Shown piece by piece: positions 39,761-49,095 of a DNA stretch of 64,000 nucleotides (its first letter is position 1; every line of letters starts with the position of its first letter). Both the position numbers and the translations under genes were made by a program. The stretch spans positions 43,320 through 107,319 of the forward strand of contig JANWIP010000023.1 of NCBI GenBank assembly GCA_025449845.1, written 5' to 3'. Below the pieces are notes generated by a model, which saw only the letters and a list, made by a program, of their open reading frames with translations, was not told the DNA's origin and made no database searches. Source of the DNA: Solirubrobacteraceae bacterium. Lineage in GTDB: Bacteria > Actinomycetota > Thermoleophilia > Solirubrobacterales > Solirubrobacteraceae.

Positions 39761-40219
39761 TCAGGGTGAGCGATAGGGTGCTTCCCCATCGACCTTGCGG
39801 CGGCGACGCTCCATCAGCGGATACACGAATTGCGACTTGAAGCCGACCTTCTCGTAGAGCTTCTGCTGCGAGGCGGTGTGCAATACCCAGGTCAGTCCCT
39901 CAAAAGGGCCGCCGTCGATCATCTCGCGCACCAGCTCCAAGCCAAGGCCACGACCGCGAAACTCCGCCAGGACATAGACATCGGCAAGGTAGGCGATGAT
40001 CGTCCGATCAGACACGGCGCGGGCAAAGCCGACCTGCTCAGTGCCGCGGTACAGGCCCATTACCCTCGCCGAGTTGCGGATCGCCCGCTCGACGAGCTCA
40101 CGCGGGCGCCCAACTCCCCAGTAGGACTCATCGCTGATAAAGCGGTGCACTGCATCGACATCGATCCGCGCCGGGTCGTCATCCAGCTCAAACCCATCCA
40201 CCAGAGCCCGCCGCGCCAC
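39761..40219 (-). CDS. GNAT-family N-acetyltransferase
   Basis: Acetyl-CoA-dependent acetyltransferase of unknown substrate, 152 residues. The acetyl-CoA loop is in YVLAEFRGRGLGLELVREMI (about 92-111) and the C-terminal ASQQKLYEKVGF pattern is typical. GTG at 40219 has GGAGG six bases upstream and starts one base before the argD stop is finished, so the gene is the last member of the arginine run. The longer frame upstream is argD sequence. Being at the end of an arg operon, it may act on an amino acid or on a ribosomal protein, but nothing shows which. Confidence 0.85.
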   Translation of the reverse strand: MARRALVDGFELDDDPARIDVDAVHRFISDESYWGVGRPRELVERAIRNSARVMGLYRGTEQVGFARAVSDRTIIAYLADVYVLAEFRGRGLGLELVREMIDGGPFEGLTWVLHTASQQKLYEKVGFKSQFVYPLMERRRRKVDGEAPYRSP

Positions 40220-40220
40220 C

Positions 40221-41378
40221 TCAACCCTCCAGCACGGCGCCAAGCCGCGCAAGCGCCTGCTGAACATGCCCCTCATCGATGATGAGCGGCGGCAGGAAGC
40301 GGACGGTGGTGGGACCTGTGGCGTTCAAGACGAGGCGCTGCTCAAGCAGCGCACGGCGCACAACCTCAGGTGCGGGCACATCCAGCTCGCAGGCGAGCAT
40401 CAGGCCGCGCCCGCGCACGGAGAGCACGTGCGGCAGCTCCTGCAGCCCCTCCGCAAGGCGCCCTCCCAGCTCGCGAACACGCGCGAGCAGCGCGGCGTCC
40501 TCGACGATGTCGAGCGCCGCGAGTGCACCGGCGGCAATCGCGAGTCCGCCGGCAAACGTGGAGCCGTGATCGCCCGGAGCAAAGACGTCGGCGAGACGTG
40601 GCCCGGTGACGAGCGCACCGATTGGCAGCCCGCCGCCGAGCGCCTTGGCAGTGGTGAGCGCATCGGGCATGACGCCGGTTTGCTCATAGGCCCACAGCGA
40701 GCCGGTGCGCCCCATGCCGCACTGGATCTCGTCAAAGATGAGCACGGCACCGTGGCGGTCGCAGGCTTCCCGCGCGCTGCGCAGCAGCTCCTCGGAGAGC
40801 ACATTGACACCGGTCTCCCCCTGGATGGGCTCAAGCAGCACAGCCGCGGTGCGCTCATTGACCGCGGCGGTCAGCGCATCGGGGTCCGGGGCAACGGCGC
40901 GAAATCCCGGCACAAGCGGCGCGAAAGGAGCCTGCTTTGACTCCTGAGGGGTGGCCGAAAGCGCACCGTAAGTGCGCCCGTGAAAGGCGCCGAGCACCGA
41001 CACGATGTCACCCACAGGACGGGCCTTGCGGGCGAGCTTGATGGCGGCCTCATTGGCCTCGGCCCCCGAGTTGGCGAAGAAGACCTTGCCGCCTAGCGAG
41101 GAGCGCGAGAGACGCTCGGCCAGGAGCATGGCGGGCTCGGTGTAAAAAAGATTGGAGACGTGCATTAGCTGTCCCAACTGCGCACGCACGGCCTCCACCA
41201 CAAGCGGGTGACAGTGCCCCACGTTTGTAACCGAAACACCGCAGAGAAAATCTAAGTACTCATTGCCCTCGGCATCCCACAACCAGGGTCCCTCGCCGCG
41301 CACGAACTCCACGGGAAAACGAGCGTAGGAGGGAATTACACAATCGCTCTCGATCTGCTGCAACTCCGCCAAACTCAC
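40221..41378 (-). CDS. argD: Acetylornithine aminotransferase
   Basis: PLP transaminase converting N-acetylglutamate semialdehyde to N-acetylornithine. The 385 residues include FFANSGAEANEAAIKLARK, SVLGAFHGRTYGALSAT, LIFDEIQCGMGRTG and the PLP Lys in TTAKALGGGLPIG (about 237). The sequence could also accept succinyl-diaminopimelate substrates, as many ArgD proteins do. The start overlaps the argB stop (ATGA). Confidence 0.95.
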   Translation of the reverse strand: MSLAELQQIESDCVIPSYARFPVEFVRGEGPWLWDAEGNEYLDFLCGVSVTNVGHCHPLVVEAVRAQLGQLMHVSNLFYTEPAMLLAERLSRSSLGGKVFFANSGAEANEAAIKLARKARPVGDIVSVLGAFHGRTYGALSATPQESKQAPFAPLVPGFRAVAPDPDALTAAVNERTAAVLLEPIQGETGVNVLSEELLRSAREACDRHGAVLIFDEIQCGMGRTGSLWAYEQTGVMPDALTTAKALGGGLPIGALVTGPRLADVFAPGDHGSTFAGGLAIAAGALAALDIVEDAALLARVRELGGRLAEGLQELPHVLSVRGRGLMLACELDVPAPEVVRRALLEQRLVLNATGPTTVRFLPPLIIDEGHVQQALARLGAVLEG

Positions 41379-42253
41379 GAAGCGACTCCAACCTTCGTGC
41401 CAATGCCAGCGTCGGTGAAAAGCTCCAGCAACAAGGAATGGGGCAGGCGCCCATCGATGATGTGAGCGGAGTTGACACCACCCTGAATCGCATCAAGACA
41501 GGCCTGGAGCTTGGGACGCATGCCCCCTTCCAGAGTTGGGAGAGCTTGCGTGACCTGCTCGGCACTGGCCTGCCCAATCAGCGTGGATGCATCTTGGGGA
41601 TCGGCAAGCCAGCCAGGCACATCGGTGAGAAAGATCATCTTGTAGGCACCCAGCGCGCGAGCCACCGCCCCGGCGGCCTCATCGGCGTTGACGTTGTAAG
41701 AGTGCCCGTCGCGATCGGCCCCAACGGAGGCGATCACGGGGATGTAGTCGGAGGAGACGTGGTTGAGCACGTCGACGTTGACACGCTCGATACGCCCCAC
41801 GAAACCGATGTCCTCTCCCCCTGGCCCGGAGCGGCGGGAGACGCGGAAAAGCGAGCCGTCATCGCCACATAGACCTACGGCCGGCTGGCCATGACGGTTG
41901 ATGCGCATCACGATCTCCTTATTGACCTTGCCGACGAGCACCATCTTGGCGACCTCAACTGTGTCGGCATCGGAGACCCGCAGACCGGCCACGAACTCGA
42001 CCGGCAGCCCAAGTCGTTCCATGTAGGCGGTGATGTCGGGGCCGCCGCCGTGTACGACGATCGGGCTCAGACCGACGTACTTGAGCAGCACGACATCGCG
42101 CGCGAACTCCTCGCGCAGTTCGGGGTCCTCCATGGCAGCGCCGCCGTACTTGATGACAACCGTCTTGTGGTGAAACTCGCGGATGTACGGCAGGGCCTCA
42201 AGCAGCGTGCCTACGTCGCGCATCGGTCGGGCCTCCTGGTGTGGGTCAGGCAT
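41375..42253 (-). CDS. argB: Acetylglutamate kinase
   Basis: Phosphorylates N-acetylglutamate. The 292 residues show VVIKYGGAAMEDPELREEF, VVHGGGPDITAYMERLGL, FVAGLRVSDADTVEVAKMV and NVNADEAAGAVARALGA. An Arg-sensing N-terminal extension is not obvious, but the MRDVGTLLEALPYIREFHHK helix is present. The ATG at 42253 follows the argJ stop without a gap; a second ATG 11 codons later (MRDVG) would give the more usual start. Overlaps argD by four bases. Confidence 0.96.
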   Translation of the reverse strand: MPDPHQEARPMRDVGTLLEALPYIREFHHKTVVIKYGGAAMEDPELREEFARDVVLLKYVGLSPIVVHGGGPDITAYMERLGLPVEFVAGLRVSDADTVEVAKMVLVGKVNKEIVMRINRHGQPAVGLCGDDGSLFRVSRRSGPGGEDIGFVGRIERVNVDVLNHVSSDYIPVIASVGADRDGHSYNVNADEAAGAVARALGAYKMIFLTDVPGWLADPQDASTLIGQASAEQVTQALPTLEGGMRPKLQACLDAIQGGVNSAHIIDGRLPHSLLLELFTDAGIGTKVGVAS

Positions 42254-43594
42254 CTAGGTGGTGTAGTCGGCGTTGATGGTGACGTAGTCGTGGGACAGGT
42301 CCGAGAAGAACACCTCTGTCTCAGCGCCATCGCCAGGGAGAGTTATGTCGTACTCGACCTCTTTGGCCCGCACGGCCTTGGCGAGCGCGGTCTCGTCATA
42401 GGGGATGGCGTTGCCAGCGGAGCACACCTGGATGCCCTCGATGGAGATGTCCACAGCCAACGGCGATGGATACGGTCCTCGCCCACCCAGCGCACCGCCA
42501 ACGGCCTGCACGATACGCCCCCAGTTGGGGTCGGCGCCGTTGAGGGCCGTCTTGACCAGCGGTGAGTTGGCTACAGCGCGGGCGACCGCCTCCACGCTGG
42601 GCGCATGCCCACCGCGCACGGTGACCCGGGCGATGCGCTCCGCGCCCTCCCCATCTCTGACCATCATGATCGCCAACTGACGCAGCAACGCGTCCAGCGC
42701 CTCGCCAAAGCGCAGCTCATCCTCACTCTCGGGAGCTACAACCACACCAGAGGCGCCGGAGCACATGAGAATTGCGGCATCGTTGGTGGACAACTGTCCA
42801 TCGACTGTGCAGCGGTCAAAGGAGCGCTGCACACACACCCCCAGCAGCAGGTCCGCCGTCTCCGCTCCCAGCACAGCGTCGGTCTGCACGAAGCAGAGCA
42901 TCGTGGCGAAGCGGGGCGAGATCATTCCCGCCCCCTTGCACTGCGCACTGAGGCGCACGGTGCCGCAGGACAGCTGCACCTCCAGGTTGGCGCGCTTCTC
43001 GAAGGCATCGGTCGTCTGGATGGCCTGCTGGAAGTCGCCGTCGCCCTCCTGACGCAGGCGCGAGCTCGCGTCGAGGATACCGCGCAGGACGTTGTCCATC
43101 GGCAGGTAGTGGCTGATGCTCCCTGTGGAGCCGAGCACTACCTCATCGGGCTGAACCCCTACGGCCATGGCGATCGCCCCCTGGCTCTTGGCGGCATCGT
43201 CAAGCCCGCGACGACCGGTCGCCGCGTTGGCACAACCGGAGTTGGCCAGCACCACGCGCAAGGCGTCAAGGCGGCAGTGCTGCTGGCTGACGAGCACGGG
43301 CGCGGCGGGAGTGCCCGTGTCGGTGAAACGCGCCGCGCTCGTGGGGTGCTCGGAATCGCAGATCAGGATTCCCAGATCGGGATTGCCCGACGGCTTGATC
43401 CCGCAGGCGACACCGGCGGCCCGGAAGCCATCGGGGAGTCCCGCGGCAGGGCCGAGGTCGCGTATGTGCTCAGGCTTGGGAGACCAGCGCGAGTGGAAGA
43501 AGGGCTGCGGAGGCCCCGCAGCCGACTGGTCCCCGCGCACAAGCGTGCGCTCTTCCGCGGCCGGCACGCCAGCTTCGCTCGGCTCGCCGGCCAT
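42254..43594 (-). CDS. argJ: Bifunctional glutamate/ornithine acetyltransferase
   Basis: Transfers the acetyl group from N-acetylornithine back to glutamate (and can use acetyl-CoA). It is made as one chain that cuts itself before a Thr. The cleavage-region motif CKGAGMISPRFATMLCF has the nucleophile Thr near residue 230. Other markers are GFRAAGVACGIKPSGNPDL, VLANSGCANAATG and NGADPNWGRIVQAVGGAL. The 446 residues include about 45 extra at the N-terminus compared with common ArgJ; the true start may be internal. ATG at 43594 overlaps the argC stop by one base (TGATG). Confidence 0.95.
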   Translation of the reverse strand: MAGEPSEAGVPAAEERTLVRGDQSAAGPPQPFFHSRWSPKPEHIRDLGPAAGLPDGFRAAGVACGIKPSGNPDLGILICDSEHPTSAARFTDTGTPAAPVLVSQQHCRLDALRVVLANSGCANAATGRRGLDDAAKSQGAIAMAVGVQPDEVVLGSTGSISHYLPMDNVLRGILDASSRLRQEGDGDFQQAIQTTDAFEKRANLEVQLSCGTVRLSAQCKGAGMISPRFATMLCFVQTDAVLGAETADLLLGVCVQRSFDRCTVDGQLSTNDAAILMCSGASGVVVAPESEDELRFGEALDALLRQLAIMMVRDGEGAERIARVTVRGGHAPSVEAVARAVANSPLVKTALNGADPNWGRIVQAVGGALGGRGPYPSPLAVDISIEGIQVCSAGNAIPYDETALAKAVRAKEVEYDITLPGDGAETEVFFSDLSHDYVTINADYTT

Positions 43595-44670
43595 CAGAGC
43601 AGCCCCGCCGTCTCGGGCAGGCCAAACATGAGATTGAGATTCTGGATGGCCTGCGAGGACGTGCCCTTCCAGAGGTTGTCGATCGCCGAGAACACGAGCA
43701 GCTTGCCGGTGTGGGTGTCGGCGGCGGCAAAGAGACGACAGAAGTTCGTCTCGCGCACCTCACGCACTCCTGGCGGGGCGTCGACCACCTCGACGAAATG
43801 CTCGGCGGCGTAGGCATCGTGATAGAGCGCCAGCAACTCATCCTCGGGCACAGGCCGCGTGGGCGTGACATAGCAACTGGCCATCTCCCCCTGATCAAGG
43901 GGCACAAGATGCGCCTGAAACTGCACGGGAAGATCGGCGCCTAACAACGCAAGCTGCTCCTCCATCTCAGGGGTGTGGCGATGCTTGGCAACCTTGTAGG
44001 GAGTGATGTTCTCGCCCGCCATCGACATGTGCGTGGTGTCATCGAAGGTACGCCCCGCCCCGGAGAGTCCCTGCTTGGCATCGATCACGACATCGGCGAT
44101 CAACCCTGCCCGGGCGAGCGGCGCCAGACCGAGCACGGAGGCCGTGGGATAGCAGCCGGGGTTGGCGACCAGGCGCGCCGTGGCGATACGCTCACGGTGA
44201 AACTCCGTGAGGCCGTAGACCGCGTGCGGGAGCAGCTCAGGGCGCGGGTGAGGACCGTACCAGCGCTCATAGGTGGCCAGATCGCTCAGGCGGAAATCGG
44301 CGCTGAGGTCGACCACGCGCACGCCATGATCCAGCAGCGCACCCACGGTTGGAGCAGCGGCCGCGTGGGGGTAGGCGACGATGGCAGCATCGATCTGCCC
44401 TAAATCATCAAGATCGAGCGGCGCAATCTCCAAGGGCACGCGGTAGCGCGGGTAGAGATCGTCAAGTCGACGTCCTGTCTCTGAGCGGCCGGTGATGCCG
44501 ACCAGCTCGAAGCCGGGGTGACGCCAGAGGAGATGGGCAGCAAGGGCGCCGGCGAAGCCGGTTGCCCCGGCGACCAGCACCTGCGCTGAGCCAGGGGCGA
44601 ACGCCTGAGCATCGGTGGGGGAGCTCTGTTGCTCTCCGGTTGAGCCGAGATCAGCCACGCAGCTCACCAC
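43594..44670 (-). CDS. argC: N-acetyl-gamma-glutamyl-phosphate reductase
   Basis: NADPH-dependent reduction of the phosphorylated acetylglutamate to its semialdehyde. Motifs: VLVAGATGFAGALAAHLL (Rossmann), VDLSADFRLSD, the catalytic Cys in LVANPGCYPTASVLGL (about 173), and the His region in APYKVAKHRH-like HRHTPEMEEQL. The start is ambiguous: GTG codons at 44670, 44667 and 44658 all lie inside the pheT 3' end. The gene overlaps pheT by up to 20 bases, tying arginine genes to the pheST transcript. Length is about 350 residues. Confidence 0.95.
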   Translation of the reverse strand: MVSCVADLGSTGEQQSSPTDAQAFAPGSAQVLVAGATGFAGALAAHLLWRHPGFELVGITGRSETGRRLDDLYPRYRVPLEIAPLDLDDLGQIDAAIVAYPHAAAAPTVGALLDHGVRVVDLSADFRLSDLATYERWYGPHPRPELLPHAVYGLTEFHRERIATARLVANPGCYPTASVLGLAPLARAGLIADVVIDAKQGLSGAGRTFDDTTHMSMAGENITPYKVAKHRHTPEMEEQLALLGADLPVQFQAHLVPLDQGEMASCYVTPTRPVPEDELLALYHDAYAAEHFVEVVDAPPGVREVRETNFCRLFAAADTHTGKLLVFSAIDNLWKGTSSQAIQNLNLMFGLPETAGLL

Positions 44671-47092
44671 CCAGGTCGCCCAAGGCGGCGATGATCCGTT
44701 CTCTCACGGGGGTGACGTCCTCGTCGGAAAGCGTGCGGTCAGATGCACGGAAGGCGAGCGAAAGGGCGAGCGAGCGTCTGCCCTCCCCCACCTGCGGGCC
44801 GGAGTAGACATCGAATACGCGCACGTCGGCGAGCAACTTGCCGGCAGCCGCGCGCACGACGTCGAGCACCTGCGCTGCGGGCACTTGCTCAGGCAGCACC
44901 ACGGCGAGGTCCTGGCGCAGGGGCGGGTAGCCGATCAGGTCGAGATAGTCAGGACGCGAGGCGTGGGCGAGAAAGCGATCGAGGTCGATCTCAAAGCAGG
45001 CGGCGCCAGGCAGCTCCCAGGTCTGCGCGACGAGCGGATGCAACTCACCCAGCCAGCCGATGGGCGTGGCTCCAAGCGACACCGAGGCGCTGCGCCCCGG
45101 ATGCAGAAACGGCTGAGGCTCCGAGGCGAAGACCAAATCGGATACGCGCAATGTGTCGGCGAGGGCTTCGAGCAGGCCCTTGGCCACGAAGAGATCGGCG
45201 GCAGGAGGGTCGGAGGCGGCGGAATGGTTCTTCCAATCGCTCGGAGCCAGTTTCCCGCAGAGCAGCACGGCGAGCGAGCGATGCTCGTTCAGTTTGTCGT
45301 CCTTCCACCTGAAAACTGTGCCGTGCTCGAACAGGCGCAGATCGGGCTCGCCGTGCGCGACGTTGTGCCGCGCGACATCCAGCAGCGACCCCAACAGCAT
45401 GGTGCGCAGCTGCGACTGCTCCTCCGACAGCGGGTTTTCGATGACGACGGGCCGGCGACGCTCATCCTCGGCGGGCAGCTGCAGCCGATCGGCGATGGAC
45501 GGCGCAGCAAAGGTCCATCCCACCGCCTCGTAGCACCCTCGCCCCACGAGGGCGTCGATGGCCCGCCGGCGCAGGCGCTGGGTGGGTGTGAGTAGACCGT
45601 AGGCGTTGCGGCGCTTGGGCAGCGTCGCCGGCAGCTTCTCCAGGCCGTCGATGCGAGCGACCTCCTCGATCAGGTCGGCCTCGCGCGTGACATCGCTGCG
45701 ACGCAGCGGCGGGACGCTCACGTCGAGCCCCCCGGGCACCTCGGCGGTGGCGAAGTCGAGCGAATTGAGGATCTCGGCCTGGCGCACGCGGGGAATGGGC
45801 ACCCCCAGGATGTCCTGCACGCGCGACTCGCGCAGCGGGAGGCTCAAGGGCGGCGGCCCCTCCCCTCCGATATCGATCGTGCCGGGCATTACGGAGGCGC
45901 CGCACAGCTCGATCATCAACCGCGTGGCGATTGCCTGTGCGTGCAAGCACTGCTCGGGCTGAAGGCCCTTCTCAAAGCGTGAGGAAGCCTCGCTGCGCAG
46001 ACCTAAGGCCCAGGAGGCACGATGAATGGCCGGACCATGCCAGGTGGCCACCTCCATGAGAACGCTGCTGGTGTCTGGCTGCACCTCCGAGCGCGCACCC
46101 CCCATCAGCCCGGCGATCGAAGTGGGTCCCTCCCCGTCCTCGATCACGATCATCTCGGCGTCGAGCGTGCGCGTCTGACCATCGAGCGTCTGCACCTGCT
46201 CGCCGTCGTGTGCGCGCCGCACCACCAGGCGCCGGCCGGCGATGCGAGCAAGATCAAAGGCGTGCAGCGGCTGGCCGCTGAGCAGCATCGCGTAGTTGGT
46301 TATGTCAACCACGTTGTTGATGGGCCGCTGTCCGGCAGCCATCAGCCGCGCCTTCAACCAAGGCGGCGAAGGCGCGATGGTGACATCGTGAAAGACGCGC
46401 GCGGTGAAGCGCGGGCAGAGCTCTGGGCACTCAACCCGCACCTCGGCCTCGGCCCCCTCCAGCGGCCCGCCGGAGCCCGGATCTTCATTCCAGGGGGCTG
46501 GAGTGAGCGACGCGCCAGTGGCCGCATGTAGCTCCCGTGCAACCCCATAGACGCCAAGGCAGTCCGGGCGATTGGGCGTGACCTCGAGCTCCAGCACCTC
46601 GGTGGCGATCGGCAGCACCTCCGCCAGCGCCCCCCCACGCGTCAACTGCGCATTGGGCAGCAGCTCTCCGAGCACCATGATGCCGTTGTGGTCTGAGCCG
46701 ATAGCCAGCTCGTCCTCGGCGAGGATCATGCCCTCGGAAGCCACACCGCGAAGCTTTGCCTTCTTGAGCTTGGTGCCGTCAGGCATCACCGACCCAGGGC
46801 GTGCGACTGCCACATCCTGCCCGGCAGCCACATTGGGTGCACCGCAAACGATCGTGGCAGGACCCTCGGGCCGGGCCGCGCCGAGATCAACCTCGCAGAC
46901 CGTCAGGCGATCCGCGTCCGGGTGACGCTCGGCGCGCAGCACATGCCCCACGACGAAGTGCTCCAGCTCGTGCACGCCGTGGTGGTGAATGGCCTCCACC
47001 TTGGTGCCCGTCATCGTCAGGCGCTCCTCGATGCCGTGCACGTCGAGCGCGGGATCGCAGTACTCGCGCAGCCATGTGAGAGGTACGCGCAT
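44651..47092 (-). CDS. pheT: Phenylalanyl-tRNA synthetase beta subunit
   Basis: Beta subunit of the heterotetrameric PheRS; it recognises tRNA(Phe) and carries the editing site. The 813 residues begin MRVPLTWLREYCDPALDV, then an OB/tRNA-binding domain (FVVGHVLRAERHPDADRLTVCEVD), the B3/B4 editing domain, the B5 domain, the catalytic-like core and a C-terminal ferredoxin-fold anticodon domain (VSVPPLRRSDV is in B5). ATG at 47092 overlaps the pheS stop by one base. Confidence 0.96.
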   Translation of the reverse strand: MRVPLTWLREYCDPALDVHGIEERLTMTGTKVEAIHHHGVHELEHFVVGHVLRAERHPDADRLTVCEVDLGAARPEGPATIVCGAPNVAAGQDVAVARPGSVMPDGTKLKKAKLRGVASEGMILAEDELAIGSDHNGIMVLGELLPNAQLTRGGALAEVLPIATEVLELEVTPNRPDCLGVYGVARELHAATGASLTPAPWNEDPGSGGPLEGAEAEVRVECPELCPRFTARVFHDVTIAPSPPWLKARLMAAGQRPINNVVDITNYAMLLSGQPLHAFDLARIAGRRLVVRRAHDGEQVQTLDGQTRTLDAEMIVIEDGEGPTSIAGLMGGARSEVQPDTSSVLMEVATWHGPAIHRASWALGLRSEASSRFEKGLQPEQCLHAQAIATRLMIELCGASVMPGTIDIGGEGPPPLSLPLRESRVQDILGVPIPRVRQAEILNSLDFATAEVPGGLDVSVPPLRRSDVTREADLIEEVARIDGLEKLPATLPKRRNAYGLLTPTQRLRRRAIDALVGRGCYEAVGWTFAAPSIADRLQLPAEDERRRPVVIENPLSEEQSQLRTMLLGSLLDVARHNVAHGEPDLRLFEHGTVFRWKDDKLNEHRSLAVLLCGKLAPSDWKNHSAASDPPAADLFVAKGLLEALADTLRVSDLVFASEPQPFLHPGRSASVSLGATPIGWLGELHPLVAQTWELPGAACFEIDLDRFLAHASRPDYLDLIGYPPLRQDLAVVLPEQVPAAQVLDVVRAAAGKLLADVRVFDVYSGPQVGEGRRSLALSLAFRASDRTLSDEDVTPVRERIIAALGDLGGELRG

Positions 47093-48189
47093 TACCCGAA
47101 CTGCTCCAAAAACCGTAAATCATTCGCATAGAGCAAGCGCAGATCAGGCACCCCGTACATGAGCATCGCGGCCCTCTCAACTCCCAACCCCCACGCGAAG
47201 CCCCGCACCTTCTCTGGGTCATAGCCGGGCGCGTTATGGTCGGTCGTCGGTACATACGCATACACGTTGGGATCTACCTCGCCAGCGCCCAGCACCTCAA
47301 GCCAGCCCTCGCCCTTGCACAGGTAGCAGCGCGTGCCATCGCGCAGGAAGCCCTTGCCCTCGCAGTGAAAGCACGACACGTCTACCTCGACGCTGGGCTC
47401 GGTGAAGGGGAAGAAGTGAGGCCGCAAGCGCACCTCGCGCGTCTCGCCGAAGGTGGCCCGCGCGAAGGCCAACAGCGTGCCCTTTAGATCGGCCAGCGTG
47501 ATGTCCTCATCCACCGCCAGCCCCTCCACCTGGTGAAACTGGGGCGTGTGGGTTGCGTCGCTGTCGGGCCGGTAGACACGCCCGGGAATTACCACGTAGA
47601 GCGGTGGCGGATGTGCTTCCATCGCGCGTATCTGCATCGGCGAGGTATGTGTGCGCAGCACCAGCTCCTCGGGCGAGCCTGGCTGAGGGCCCTGCGGCCG
47701 CTCGATATAGAAGGTGTCGGTACGCGCGCGTGCCGGATGCGTGGGCGTGTGGTTGAGCGCGTCGAAGTTGTAGTGCACGCTCTCCACCTCCGGACCCTCC
47801 AGCACGGTGAAGCCGAGCCCCAGGAAGATGTCCTCCAACAGGCGCTGTGTGGCGGTCAACACGTGCATGCGGCCAACCGGCTGCACCGGGGCCCCGGGCA
47901 GCGTCACATCCACCGTGTCCTCACGCAGTTGTGTCTCCAACTCACCCGCACCCAGCTCGCCTGCGCGCGCGTCGATCAGCGCCTCAAGCGCCTGGCGCGC
48001 CTGGTTCGCCGCGCGACCCACCGCGCCTCTTTCATCGGGTGGCAACTGAGCCACCCCGCGCAGCATCTGGGGCAGCTCTGCCTTGCGGCCGAGGTAGCGC
48101 ACGCGCAACTCCTCCAACGCCTCGCTCGTAGACGCCGCCGCGACGGCGTCCTGTCCCTGCGCACGCAGCGCTTCGATCCGTTCGATCAT
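47092..48189 (-). CDS. pheS: Phenylalanyl-tRNA synthetase alpha subunit
   Basis: Class II catalytic subunit, 365 residues. After an N-terminal helical arm comes the aminoacylation core: HPARARTDTFYIE (motif 2-like), RTHTSPMQIRAM, RVYRPDSDATHTPQFHQVEGL, and a C-terminal GWLEVLGAGEVDPNVYAYV. The cysteine pair in CFHCEGKGFLRDG and CYLCKGEGW looks like a zinc-ribbon insertion inside the core, as occurs in some bacterial PheS. Start overlaps the methyltransferase stop (ATGA). Confidence 0.96.
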   Translation of the reverse strand: MIERIEALRAQGQDAVAAASTSEALEELRVRYLGRKAELPQMLRGVAQLPPDERGAVGRAANQARQALEALIDARAGELGAGELETQLREDTVDVTLPGAPVQPVGRMHVLTATQRLLEDIFLGLGFTVLEGPEVESVHYNFDALNHTPTHPARARTDTFYIERPQGPQPGSPEELVLRTHTSPMQIRAMEAHPPPLYVVIPGRVYRPDSDATHTPQFHQVEGLAVDEDITLADLKGTLLAFARATFGETREVRLRPHFFPFTEPSVEVDVSCFHCEGKGFLRDGTRCYLCKGEGWLEVLGAGEVDPNVYAYVPTTDHNAPGYDPEKVRGFAWGLGVERAAMLMYGVPDLRLLYANDLRFLEQFG

Positions 48190-49001
48190 CGTGACGGGAC
48201 CCTAGAGGGTGGCGCAGCCGGCCGCAGGCCGGCGAGCCGGGCCCCTCGCTTTTCCAAGTCACTCATTTCATACAGGCCAATGGTCGCCGCCATAGCGGCG
48301 TTCAGCGACTCCGAGCGAATCGGTATGTGAGCGGTCTGCTCGCAAGCATTCACGATCTCCTGCGGCAATCCTTCGCGCTCCGCTCCGATCAGCAGCGTCA
48401 GAGGCTGCTTGACCTCCAGCTCATGCAGCGACCGCCCGGCGCGCGCCACCAGCGCAACACGCTCTCCCGGAAGCTCGCTAACCATGTTCGCCCGCGCGAG
48501 CGGCACGCTGAAAATGGCCCCCATGCTGGCCCTCACAGCCTTCGGGGAATGCGGGTCCGCACAGTCTGGCCCCAATGCCACGCACGATGCTCCGAATGCC
48601 TCGGCCGCGCGTAGGATCGTGCCGACATTGCCGGGGTCGGCCAGTCCATGCAGGTACACGCACAGAGGCCCGACCGGAGTGTCAAGGAACCGCTGCTCGT
48701 AAACCCCGATTACACGCGTGCCGGAGCCAAGACTCGATAGCTCCGCTAACACCGTGGGCTCGACCTCCAGGAAGTCCGCAGTGCCGGCGGGAGCATCCGA
48801 TGTGGCGGCATCCCTTGTCGTGGTGCCCGTCGCGCGATAGCCCTCAATGGCTGGTCGTCCAGCCCGATGTGCCGCAGCTACGAGATCCTCGCCCTCCACT
48901 ACGAAGCGCAAAGTGCGCTCCCGCTCGCGACGGCGGCGCAGCCGTCGTAACTCCTTGAACCTGGAGTTGTGTGTTGAGGTGATGATGTCTGTGTGGGGCA
49001 T
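48186..49001 (-). CDS. TrmH/SpoU-family RNA 2'-O-methyltransferase
   Basis: Knotted SPOUT methyltransferase, 271 residues. N-terminal substrate-binding domain (THNSRFKELRRLRRRRERER, FVVEGEDLVAAAHRAG), then the three SPOUT motifs: YLHGLADPGNVGTILRAAEAFG, SMGAIFSVPLAR and TLLIGAEREGLPQEI with IPIRSESLNAAMAATIGLYE. It probably methylates 23S rRNA or tRNA. The last 20 or so residues (RLAGLRPAAPPSRVPSR) are encoded by a dispersed repeat (48205-48248), a tail unlikely to be ancestral. It is the first gene of the run with pheS-pheT-argCJBD. Confidence 0.9.
   Translation of the reverse strand: MPHTDIITSTHNSRFKELRRLRRRRERERTLRFVVEGEDLVAAAHRAGRPAIEGYRATGTTTRDAATSDAPAGTADFLEVEPTVLAELSSLGSGTRVIGVYEQRFLDTPVGPLCVYLHGLADPGNVGTILRAAEAFGASCVALGPDCADPHSPKAVRASMGAIFSVPLARANMVSELPGERVALVARAGRSLHELEVKQPLTLLIGAEREGLPQEIVNACEQTAHIPIRSESLNAAMAATIGLYEMSDLEKRGARLAGLRPAAPPSRVPSR
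48205..48248 (-). repeat. Dispersed 44-bp repeat, copy 1 (inside methyltransferase 3' end)
   Basis: On the minus strand it runs from CGAGGGGCCCGGCTCGCC to GCGCCACCCTC. It matches copy 2 (49666-49709, plus strand) at 40 of 44 positions, in opposite orientation. Both contain the GCCGGC core and a hairpin potential. This copy is translated as the C-terminal tail of the methyltransferase. Confidence 0.9.
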
Positions 49002-49035
49002 AAACGAACTCGATCTTGCTGGCTGCTAAGGACAC

Positions 49036-49069
49036 AAAAAAGGCGCCGGCCTCAAAGAGAGCGGCGCCC
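49036..49069 (-). terminator. Intrinsic terminator after rplT
   Basis: Minus-strand stem GGGCGCCG ... CGGCGCC, with a loop of about 13 bases, followed at once by TTTTTTG. It lies 26 bases beyond the rplT stop and ends the infC-rpmI-rplT transcript before the methyltransferase gene begins. Confidence 0.88.
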
Positions 49070-49095
49070 GGAGGGTCAAGATTGTCGGCTGCGAA

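Noticed and set aside
42605-43813. 402-residue plus-strand ORF opposite argJ/argC
   Set aside because: Antisense shadow of ArgJ and ArgC with biased composition.
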